From Gammaproteobacteria bacterium (GTDB lineage: Bacteria; Pseudomonadota; Gammaproteobacteria; Steroidobacterales; Steroidobacteraceae), in the NCBI GenBank assembly GCA_030039615.1, contig JASHVF010000016.1, positions 1-15,425 on the forward strand: DNA of 15,425 nt, written 5' to 3'. Each line of letters starts with the position of its first letter. Within the stretch, counting starts at the first letter, position 1. A program made the translations under genes and the position numbers. Shown piece by piece: positions 7,099 to 12,576 of the stretch. The notes below the pieces were generated by a model. It did not search any database. It saw only the letters and a list, made by a program, of their open reading frames with translations, and was not told where the DNA came from.

Positions 7099-8324
7099 GC
7101 CGCCATGGCGGCCTTCACCGCGCTCACCGCCGCGAGACGCCGGCGCTTCATCTCGGCGCCGATGGCCGGACCCTTGAGGCCGCGCCGCTCCTCCTCCGAC
7201 AAGGTCACCGCCGCGGCGGCGGCCAGCGCCTCCCTCAGGTAAGACGCCTGCGGATAGGGCTGCGTCTCGAGTCCCGCACGGCCGCGGGCGTCCGCCTCGC
7301 ACGCCTGCAGCAGCTCCGCGAAGCGCTCCGGCCGGCGGAACGCGTCGCACTCCTGCAGCAGCTTCAACACCGTCTCGGGCCGCAGCTCGCGCGCCCGGTG
7401 CACCAGCGTGTGCTCGCGCGCGGCGAGGATCGCGAGCTCGCGGTGGGAGCCCGGAACCCTGAGCCGGTCGGCGAGCGCTTCGACGAGCGGTACGCCGAGC
7501 TCCTCGTGGCCGTGGTGCTTCGGCCACAGCTCGCGCGGCGTGCGCGCCTTGCCGAGGTCGTGCGCCAGCACGGCAAAACGCACCGCGGTCGAGGCGCCGC
7601 TGCGCGCCGCCCAGGCGAGCGCCAGCATGACGTGCACGCCGGTATCGATCTCGGGATGCCACTTCGGCGGCTGCGGCACGCCGTAAAGCGCGTCGATCTC
7701 CGGGAAGATCACCGCCAGCGCACCGCAGGCGCGCAGCGTCTCGAAGAAAACCTCGGGATGATCCTCGGCGAGTGCCCGCTCGGTCTCCTGCCACACCCGC
7801 TCCGGCACCAGCGCGGCGAGCTCGCCGGAGGCGCTCATGCGGCGCATGAGTGCCAGCGTCTCGTCCGCGACGCGAAACCCGAGCCGCGCGAAGCGCGCCG
7901 CGAAGCGCGCCACGCGCAGCACGCGCACCGGGTCCTCGATGAAGGCGTCCGATACGTGGCGCAGCAGCCGCGCCTCGAGATCGGCCCGACCGCCGTACGG
8001 ATCGATGAGCTCGCCGCCGTCGCTCTCGGCGATGGCGTTGATGGTGAGGTCGCGGCGCCTCAGATCCTCCTCGAGCGTCACCTCGGGCGCGAACTGTGTC
8101 GTGAAACCGCGGTAGCCCGGGCCCACCTTGCGCTCGAGCCGCGCCAGCGCGTACTCCTCGTGCGTTACCGGGTGCAGGAACACCGGGAACTCGCGCCCGA
8201 CCGGCAGATATCCCTGGCTCTCGAGCGCGGCCGGGGTCGCGCCCACGACCACCCAGTCGCGCTCGCGCTCCGGCAGTCCCAACAGCCGGTCCCGAACGGC
8301 GCCACCGACCAAGTACACTTGCAT
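7092..8324 (-). CDS. cca: Multifunctional CCA tRNA nucleotidyltransferase with HD domain
   Basis: Cca adds or repairs the 3' CCA end of tRNAs without a template. The 410-residue protein aligns throughout with E. coli Cca: VGGAVRDRLLG (6-16), FPVFLHPVTHEEYALAR, RRDLTINAIA, LRVLRVARFAARFA, FFETLRACGAL, FPEIDALYGVP, KWHPEIDTGVH, then the HD phosphohydrolase domain with VLAHDLGKARTP and ELWPKHHGHE. The start is placed at ATG 8324 (MQVYLVGGAVRD, matching E. coli MKIYLVGGAVRD); an ATG three codons upstream at 8333 is also open. The metal-binding DxD of the E. coli enzyme (D21, D23) appears as E21-R-D23. No ribosome-binding site is obvious. The gene converges on uppP and is divergent from the lipoprotein peptidase. 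Confidence 0.95.
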   Translation of the reverse strand: MQVYLVGGAVRDRLLGLPERERDWVVVGATPAALESQGYLPVGREFPVFLHPVTHEEYALARLERKVGPGYRGFTTQFAPEVTLEEDLRRRDLTINAIAESDGGELIDPYGGRADLEARLLRHVSDAFIEDPVRVLRVARFAARFARLGFRVADETLALMRRMSASGELAALVPERVWQETERALAEDHPEVFFETLRACGALAVIFPEIDALYGVPQPPKWHPEIDTGVHVMLALAWAARSGASTAVRFAVLAHDLGKARTPRELWPKHHGHEELGVPLVEALADRLRVPGSHRELAILAAREHTLVHRARELRPETVLKLLQECDAFRRPERFAELLQACEADARGRAGLETQPYPQASYLREALAAAAAVTLSEEERRGLKGPAIGAEMKRRRLAAVSAVKAAMAAQ

Positions 8325-8331
8325 GGTGCGC

Positions 8332-9405
8332 ATGTTAACCGAGACCCCGGGCGCGAGCCTTGGGCTGACCGCGCTGGCGTGCGCCCTGCTCGGCGGCTGT
8401 TATCTCATGCAGGCGGCCAGCGGCCAGTACCATGTGCTGCATGCGCGCGTGCCGATCGACGCCCTGATCGCCGACCCCGCCACCGATCCACAGCTGCGCG
8501 CGCGCCTCACCGAAGTGCACGCGGCGCGCGTGTTCGCCTCAAGCGAGCTCGGGCTGCCCGATAACCGCAGCTACCGCACCTATGCCGACATCCACCGCGA
8601 GTTCGTGGTGTGGAACGTGGTGGCGGCGCCGCAGTTCTCGCTGCAGCCCAGGCACTGGTGCTTTCCGGTGGTCGGCTGCGTCGCCTACCGCGGCTATTTC
8701 CATGAGCGGCAGGCGCGCGCGCTGGCGCTCAACCTCGAGGCGCGCGGCTTCGACGTGGTGGTGGAGGGCGTGCCGGCCTACTCGACTCTCGGCAGGTTCG
8801 CCGACCCGGTGCTTTCCAGCATGCTGCGCTACGGCGACGACGAGCTGGCCGCGACCATCTTCCACGAGCTCGCGCACCAGCTGATCTACGTGAAGAACGA
8901 CTCGGCGTTCAACGAGGCGTTCGCGACCACGGTGGAAGAGGTGGGACTCACGCGCTGGCTCGAGCACCGGGGCCAGGAGGCGCGCATCGAGCGCTGGCGC
9001 ACGGAGCAGCAGCACGAAGCGGCGCTGCTCGCGCTGCTCAGGCCGGCGCGGGCGCGGCTCGCCGCGCTCTACGCCTCGGGGGTACCGGCGGCCGAGATGG
9101 GCGCGGGCAAGCGGCGCATCCTCGCGGAGCTCGCCGCGGACATCCGCGTGCTCGAGCGCCGCGAGGGCGTGCACTACAGCGTGTACGACGAGTGGATGGC
9201 CAGCGGGCTCAACAATGCGCAGCTCGCCTCGCTCGCCACCTACTATGAGTGCGTGCCGGGATTCAAACGGCTGCTCGCCGCCGAGGACGGCGACCTGACG
9301 CGCTTCTATGCGGCGGTGCGCGCGCTCGCGCTCGAGTCGCGCGACGAGCGGCACGCCGAGCTGTGCGAGGCGGCAGCGGGAGCGCCCGCGCAGCAGGCGC
9401 CCTAG
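8332..9405 (+). CDS. Predicted lipoprotein aminopeptidase with HExxH motif (COG4324-like)
   Basis: The 357-residue product starts with a lipoprotein signal peptide: a hydrophobic stretch LGLTALACALLGGC with lipobox LGG-C23, so it should be lipid-anchored in the cell envelope. The zinc-peptidase motif is H178-E179-L-A-H182 in ATIFHELAHQLIY; downstream E195 (FNEAF) or E202/E203 (VEEVG) could supply the third ligand. Blocks such as ELGLPDNRSYRTYAD, VVWNVVAAPQFSL, CFPVVGCVAYRGYF and VPAYSTLGRFADPVL identify the predicted-aminopeptidase family (COG4324/DUF2265), whose substrates are not known. The ATG at 8332 is chosen because it puts the signal peptide at the N-terminus; ATG 8323 is an alternative. 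It is back to back with cca, and its stop codon overlaps that of the next, convergent gene. Confidence 0.85.
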   Translation: MLTETPGASLGLTALACALLGGCYLMQAASGQYHVLHARVPIDALIADPATDPQLRARLTEVHAARVFASSELGLPDNRSYRTYADIHREFVVWNVVAAPQFSLQPRHWCFPVVGCVAYRGYFHERQARALALNLEARGFDVVVEGVPAYSTLGRFADPVLSSMLRYGDDELAATIFHELAHQLIYVKNDSAFNEAFATTVEEVGLTRWLEHRGQEARIERWRTEQQHEAALLALLRPARARLAALYASGVPAAEMGAGKRRILAELAADIRVLERREGVHYSVYDEWMASGLNNAQLASLATYYECVPGFKRLLAAEDGDLTRFYAAVRALALESRDERHAELCEAAAGAPAQQAP

Positions 9406-10358
9406 CGGTCCGCCGTGCGGCGCAGCAGCGCGAGCTGTGTCTCGAAGTCGTCGCTGCCGAGGTAAGTGGGCAGCACCGCGAGCATGTGCGCCGGCCTGAT
9501 GCCGAGCCGCGCGCAGCCGTCCTCACGGCACACGCAGTCGATGGTGAGTGAGCGGAAGTTGTCGAGCGAGAAGGGCTTGCCCGGCAGCAGGCCCATGACG
9601 AGCCCCTGCAGGCGCGCCAGCAGGTCCGGCAGCGGCACGATGTGGCACGGGAGGCGTGCGACGCGCGCGGTCATGCGCACCAGCTCGGCGAGCGTCATGA
9701 CGTCCGGTCCACACAGCTGGTAGGTCTCTCCGAAGCTGGCACGGCTCAGGAGCGCCTGGCGGAACGCCTGCGCCACGTCGCTCACATGAATCGGCGCGAA
9801 GCGCGCCCGGGCGCGCGCCAGCGGCAGTAATCCGGCCGTGAGGCGCAGCAGCTTCGCGAAGCGGTTGGTGAGGGAATCGGCGGCCCCGAAGATCACCGAC
9901 GGCCGGAAGATGGTGATCGCCGGCTGCGCCTGCGTGGCGGGCGGCGGCGCGGCCTTGAGCAGCGCCTCGCCCGCGCCCTTGCTGCGCAGGTAGTGGCTCG
10001 GGCCGTGCGGATCGGCGCCGAGCGCGCTCATGTGCAGCACCTGGCGCACGCCCGCCGCGCGTGCCGCCGCCAGCACCTTGGCCGGCAGCTCGGTATGCAC
10101 CGCGTGAAAGCTCGCGCCGCGGCGCGGGTTGAGGATGCCGACCAGGTTGATCACCGCATCGCAGCCGGCGAACAGCTGCCCGAGCGTCGGCGGGGCGTGC
10201 ACGTCGGCGGTGCGCAGCTCGACCGTGTCGAGCACCCGCAGCCGCACCGCCCGCTCCGGGTTGCGGGTCGGCACCCGCACCCAGTGACCGTCGAGCGCGA
10301 GGCGCGTGACGAGCTCCGTGCCTACGAAACCGGTCCCGCCGAGCACACAGATGTTCAT
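9402..10358 (-). CDS. NDUFA9-like NAD(P)-binding protein (atypical SDR)
   Basis: The 318-residue protein has an N-terminal Rossmann motif MNICVLGGTGFVG (GGTGFVG at 7-13), followed by DAVINLVGIL, HMSALGADP, SHYLRSKGAGEALL and FRPSVIFG. These are characteristic of the atypical short-chain dehydrogenases related to the complex I accessory subunit NDUFA9. The usual YxxxK appears as Y-L-R-S-K, so the catalytic pair may remain. Bacterial members are annotated as complex I NDUFA9-family proteins, but no nuo gene is in the window and the reaction is unknown. A strong ribosome-binding site (GGGAGG, a few bases before the ATG on the minus strand) supports the start. It begins 22 bases after the upstream protease gene, so the two are probably one operon. 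Confidence 0.85.
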   Translation of the reverse strand: MNICVLGGTGFVGTELVTRLALDGHWVRVPTRNPERAVRLRVLDTVELRTADVHAPPTLGQLFAGCDAVINLVGILNPRRGASFHAVHTELPAKVLAAARAAGVRQVLHMSALGADPHGPSHYLRSKGAGEALLKAAPPPATQAQPAITIFRPSVIFGAADSLTNRFAKLLRLTAGLLPLARARARFAPIHVSDVAQAFRQALLSRASFGETYQLCGPDVMTLAELVRMTARVARLPCHIVPLPDLLARLQGLVMGLLPGKPFSLDNFRSLTIDCVCREDGCARLGIRPAHMLAVLPTYLGSDDFETQLALLRRTADR

Positions 10359-10380
10359 GCGCCCTCCCTTAGCTGCGGCC

Positions 10381-11463
10381 TCAATGCGTCGCGGCGGCGG
10401 CGATCACCGCCGTGACCCTCAGCGGCTTGCCGTCGCGCACCAGCCCGATGTCGATGCGGTCGCCGACGCGCTGCAGCCCGATCGCATTGCGCAGCTCGCT
10501 GTAGGATTTTACCGGCTGGCCATTCACCGAGGTGATCACGTCGCCGACGCGCACCCCGGCTTTCTCGGCCGGCGAGCCTGCCACCACCTGCGACACCAGC
10601 GCGCCGGAGGCGCTCGCAAGCCCGAGCGAATGAGCGATGTCGGGCGTGACCGTGTACATGGAGACGCCGAGCTGGCCGCGCCGCACCTCGCCGTACTTCA
10701 CCAGCTGCTCGACGACGCTGCGCACCATGTTGACCGGGATGGCGAAGCCGATGCCCATGCTGCCGCCGCTGCTCGAGAGAATCTCCGCGTTGATGCCGAT
10801 CAGCTCGCCGCGCAGGTTGACCAGCGCGCCGCCGGAATTGCCGGGATTGATCGAGGCATCCGTCTGGATGAAGTCCTCGTAGCCGTCGGGATTGATGCCG
10901 GTGCGCGCGAGCCCGCTGATGATTCCCGAGGTGACGGTATGCTGCAGGCCGAAGGGGTTGCCGATGGCGACCACGAAATCGCCGACCTCGAGGTGCGAGG
11001 AGTCGCCGAGCGGCATCTGCGAGAGCCCGTCGGCGCTCACCTTGAGAACGGCGATGTCCGCGGGCTGGTCCCTGCCGATCAGCTGGGCCTTCAGATCGCG
11101 CCCGTCCTGCAGCGTCACGGTGATCTCGCTGGCGTTCTCCACGACATGCGCGTTGGTGACGATGTAGCCCTGGCGGGCGTCGAAGATGACACCCGAGCCG
11201 GCGCTGCGAAACGGGTGCTCCTGCGGCGCGCCGCCGCGCGGCAGGTCAAAGAAACGGCGGAAGAAAGGATCCTGCAGCAGCGGGCTCTGCGGGCCGCTGT
11301 CACGCACGGTGCCGCGGGTGGCGACGTTCACCACCGCCGGGGACGCCCTGCGGATCATGGGGGCAAGGGAAGGGAGCGGCGTGTCGCCCACGGCCGGCGG
11401 AATGCCGGCGAGCGCGTCGGCCACCGGCGCAAGCGCGAACAGGGCGAGCAGTGCGATTCTCAT
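10381..11463 (-). CDS. HtrA-family (DegP/DegQ/DegS-like) periplasmic serine protease with a single PDZ domain
   Basis: The 360-residue protein has a short signal peptide (MRIALLALFALAPVADALA, cleavage likely after A19), a trypsin-like domain and one C-terminal PDZ domain. The catalytic triad is H106 (TNAHVV), D136 (DIAVLKV) and S210 (GNSGG), with the HtrA-typical GDFVVAIGNPFGL and QTDASINPGNSGGAL. The LA-loop region is short (LLQDPFFRRFFDLPRG). The PDZ domain covers roughly 262-352 (RRGQLGVSMYTV ... VGDVITSVNGQPV). DegP and DegQ have two PDZ domains (about 450 residues). DegS has one and similar length, but is membrane-anchored. This protein combines the DegS layout with an apparently cleavable signal, so exact naming is left open. 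It probably degrades or senses misfolded envelope proteins. It lies between Hsp20 and the NDUFA9-like gene. Confidence 0.92.
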   Translation of the reverse strand: MRIALLALFALAPVADALAGIPPAVGDTPLPSLAPMIRRASPAVVNVATRGTVRDSGPQSPLLQDPFFRRFFDLPRGGAPQEHPFRSAGSGVIFDARQGYIVTNAHVVENASEITVTLQDGRDLKAQLIGRDQPADIAVLKVSADGLSQMPLGDSSHLEVGDFVVAIGNPFGLQHTVTSGIISGLARTGINPDGYEDFIQTDASINPGNSGGALVNLRGELIGINAEILSSSGGSMGIGFAIPVNMVRSVVEQLVKYGEVRRGQLGVSMYTVTPDIAHSLGLASASGALVSQVVAGSPAEKAGVRVGDVITSVNGQPVKSYSELRNAIGLQRVGDRIDIGLVRDGKPLRVTAVIAAAATH

Positions 11464-11472
11464 GACCCTGAA

Positions 11473-11478
11473 ATTCTA
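11473..11478 (-). promoter_or_regulatory. Candidate -10 box before the HtrA-type protease gene
   Basis: TAGAAT on the minus strand ends 9 bases before the protease ATG at 11463. It is the third occurrence of this hexamer very close to a start codon. There is no clear -35 at 16-18 bases. No Shine-Dalgarno stands between it and the ATG, which fits a leaderless or very short-leader transcript. Confidence 0.35.
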
Positions 11479-11497
11479 GCCCGCACATCCTGCGGGC
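11479..11497 (-). repeat. Inverted repeat upstream of the HtrA-type protease gene
   Basis: Perfect 7-base arms GCCCGCA / TGCGGGC are separated by 5 bases. The repeat directly abuts the TAGAAT box on its upstream side, where the spacer and -35 of a promoter would be. It could be an operator or a second hairpin after the Hsp20 terminator; the sequence alone does not decide. Confidence 0.35.
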
Positions 11498-11504
11498 GGG
11501 TCGC

Positions 11505-11548
11505 AAAAGCTCGGGCCGGCGGCGCTTCTGGGGCGCCGCCGGCGGAGC
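11505..11548 (-). terminator. Rho-independent terminator downstream of hsp20
   Basis: A perfect 11-bp GC-rich stem (11515-11525 with 11533-11543) has a 7-base loop. After a small internal loop it extends by a further 4 pairs, 11509-11512 with 11545-11548. On the minus strand the extended stem is followed directly by TTTT (complement of 11505-11508). It begins 15 bases after the hsp20 stop codon and separates that gene from the protease gene. Confidence 0.65.
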
Positions 11549-11563
11549 CGGAGATCGAAGCTC

Positions 11564-11983
11564 TTAAGCGGCCTGGACGCTGATGCGCCGCGGCTGCTCC
11601 TGGGGACGCTTCGGGATGCTCACCTCGAGCACGCCATTCACGTGACTGGCCTTGATGGCCTCCGCGTCGGCGCTCTCGGGGAGAGTGAAGCGTCGCAGGA
11701 AGGAGCCGGTCGCGCGCTCGACGCGCTCGTAGCCCTCGTCCGCGGTCTTCTTCTCGGAGCGGCGCTCGCCGCGGATCGTGAGCACGCCCTTGTCGGCCGT
11801 GATCTCGATGTCCTTGCCCTCGACGCCCGGCAGGTCAGCCGCCACGACGAAGCGCTCAGCCTCTTCGCGGACGTCGACGTGGGGGATCCAGCTGATGCTC
11901 GCGGCATCGGTGCCGAGGCTCTGTTCGAGCTGCTTCTGCAGCCGCCCGAAGAGCGCCCACGGCTCATAACGAACGATGGTCAT
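11564..11983 (-). CDS. Small heat-shock protein, Hsp20/alpha-crystallin family
   Basis: This 139-residue ATP-independent chaperone holds unfolding proteins until Hsp70/ClpB can refold them. A short N-terminal arm (MTIVRYEPWALFGRLQKQLE) leads into an alpha-crystallin domain from about residue 33 to 125: IPHVDVREEAERFVVAADLPGVEGKDIEI, GVLTIRGERR, and the signature NGVLEVSIPK at 116-125. The C-terminal I-x-V anchor used in oligomer assembly is ISV (134-136). Length is typical of class A bacterial sHsps. The ATG at 11983 is decided by a CAGGAG ribosome-binding site 7 bases upstream. A longer in-frame extension to 12250 is open but lacks homology. It has its own terminator downstream and a possible heat-shock promoter upstream. 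Confidence 0.95.
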   Translation of the reverse strand: MTIVRYEPWALFGRLQKQLEQSLGTDAASISWIPHVDVREEAERFVVAADLPGVEGKDIEITADKGVLTIRGERRSEKKTADEGYERVERATGSFLRRFTLPESADAEAIKASHVNGVLEVSIPKRPQEQPRRISVQAA

Positions 11984-12032
11984 GGAAAATCTCCTGTGAG
12001 CTGAAGTTGAAAAATCGTTGCACACGATGTGC

Positions 12033-12055
12033 GGATGGGCGGTTTCGGTTTCAAG
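12033..12055 (-). promoter_or_regulatory. Possible sigma-32 heat-shock promoter of hsp20
   Basis: The minus strand of 12049-12055 reads CTTGAAA, an exact match to the sigma-32 -35 element. GCCCATCC (complement of 12033-12040) resembles the CCCCATNT -10 element. It lies about 50-70 bases before the hsp20 start, a suitable place. The 8-base spacer is shorter than the usual 11-16, which weakens the call. Confidence 0.3.
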
Positions 12056-12189
12056 GGCGCTCGCGCTCCAGGATGCGACGCGCGCACGACACCGATGAAG
12101 CTCGGCGAGCGGGCTGGTTTTTCCCCGCCGGCGACCCCAGTTCTGGCGCTTCTGTGGACAAGCCTGTGCAAAACTTGTGCTTGTCCTGA

Positions 12190-12205
12190 GCACAAGATAT
12201 TGGGG
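12190..12205 (+). promoter_or_regulatory. Weaker NrdR-box-like site
   Basis: The core CAAGATATTG (12193-12202) matches 9 of 10 positions of the NrdR core CwAtATaTwG, but the right flank (GGG instead of TGT) is poor. It shares the CACAAG half with the stronger palindrome at 12368-12383, yet lies 178 bases from it centre to centre. Known tandem NrdR boxes are about 30 bases apart, so joint function is doubtful. Confidence 0.25.
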
Positions 12206-12328
12206 TATGGAGTTGACTTCCCAGGCCCCGCAGCCCCTCAAAATTATCATGCGCTTTTACTGCGGAGAATGTCGCAAGTTAATGAAATATCTATATAAAA
12301 ATGATACGACAAAATATGTTTTTTAGTC

Positions 12329-12357
12329 TTGACGCACCCCTGCACGGTCATTAGTCT
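12329..12357 (+). promoter_or_regulatory. Candidate sigma-70-type promoter for nrdJ
   Basis: TTGACG (12329-12334, 5/6 to TTGACA) is followed after 17 bases by TAGTCT (12352-12357), which keeps the first T, the A and the last T of TATAAT. The start point would be near 12364, directly before the NrdR-like palindrome, leaving a leader of about 210 bases before nrdJ. The AT-rich TATAAA at 12294-12299 with GTCGCA 17 bases upstream is an alternative. Confidence 0.35.
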
Positions 12358-12367
12358 TTTGACCCCG

Positions 12368-12383
12368 ACACAAGATCTTGTGT
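12368..12383. promoter_or_regulatory. Perfect 16-base palindrome resembling an NrdR box upstream of nrdJ
   Basis: ACACAAGATCTTGTGT is a perfect inverted repeat. It matches 14 of 16 positions of the NrdR operator consensus acaCwAtATaTwGtgt; only the two inner positions differ (G and C). NrdR is the ATP/dATP-sensing repressor of ribonucleotide reductase operons, and this site lies just downstream of a candidate nrdJ promoter, about 190 bases before the start codon. The palindrome is seen directly; binding by NrdR is inferred from its sequence and position. Confidence 0.5.
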
Positions 12384-12424
12384 TTAGCAGTAGAGCGACG
12401 AGGGTCACGCAGTCGGGGGGAGGT

Positions 12425-12438
12425 TTCAGGGCCCTGAA
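12425..12438. repeat. Perfect 14-base palindrome in the nrdJ leader
   Basis: TTCAGGGCCCTGAA is fully self-complementary. It stands 138 bases before the nrdJ ATG and is followed at once by a second small hairpin (12439-12460). It may be an operator or part of a structured leader RNA; no T-tract follows, so it is not an intrinsic terminator. Confidence 0.4.
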
Positions 12439-12576
12439 CTGTTCCACTCAGGAAGGACAGTCAGGTACCGGACGAGGCTCGCGGTTCCTTGAGCGCCGCT
12501 AAGCGCATCTAGCCGGTTTTTCCCTGCAATCCGTGAATTGGCGTTGAGCAAGACCATCCGGAGCGCCGCGGATTAC

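Larger units (their letters stand above)
11984..12576. other. 593-base intergenic region between divergent hsp20 and nrdJ
   Basis: No convincing protein-coding gene is seen. Small open frames at 12007-12189 and 12029-12298 lack ribosome-binding sites and family resemblance. The centre (about 12240-12330) is strikingly AT-rich against the GC-rich flanks, and contains TATATAAAA at 12292-12300. The region should hold the promoters of both hsp20 and nrdJ. It contains an inverted repeat CTTGTGC / GCACAAG (12174-12180 and 12190-12196), two NrdR-like sites, a sigma-70-like promoter, a 14-base palindrome at 12425-12438 and a small hairpin at 12439-12460 (CTGT-t-CC paired with GG-ACAG). These are listed separately where supportable. 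Confidence 0.7.

Noticed and set aside
6228..8564. A 778-codon open frame on the plus strand across uppP and cca
   Set aside because: It runs in the wrong frame through uppP and antisense through cca, its protein is a low-complexity Arg/Ala/Gly/His mixture, and both true genes have clear family motifs. Such frames are expected in GC-rich DNA.
12213..12245. TTGACT at 12213-12218 as a -35 for a plus-strand promoter
   Set aside because: No -10-like hexamer lies at 16-18 bases; the nearest AT-rich stretch is more than 20 bases away.
11984..12250. N-terminal extension of Hsp20 by 89 residues
   Set aside because: The extra residues have no sHsp resemblance, and the ATG at 11983 has a good ribosome-binding site and the canonical family N-terminus.
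12007..12298. Small open frames of 60-89 codons in the hsp20-nrdJ spacer
   Set aside because: No ribosome-binding sites and no recognisable sequence, and they overlap the presumed promoter and NrdR-like sites.
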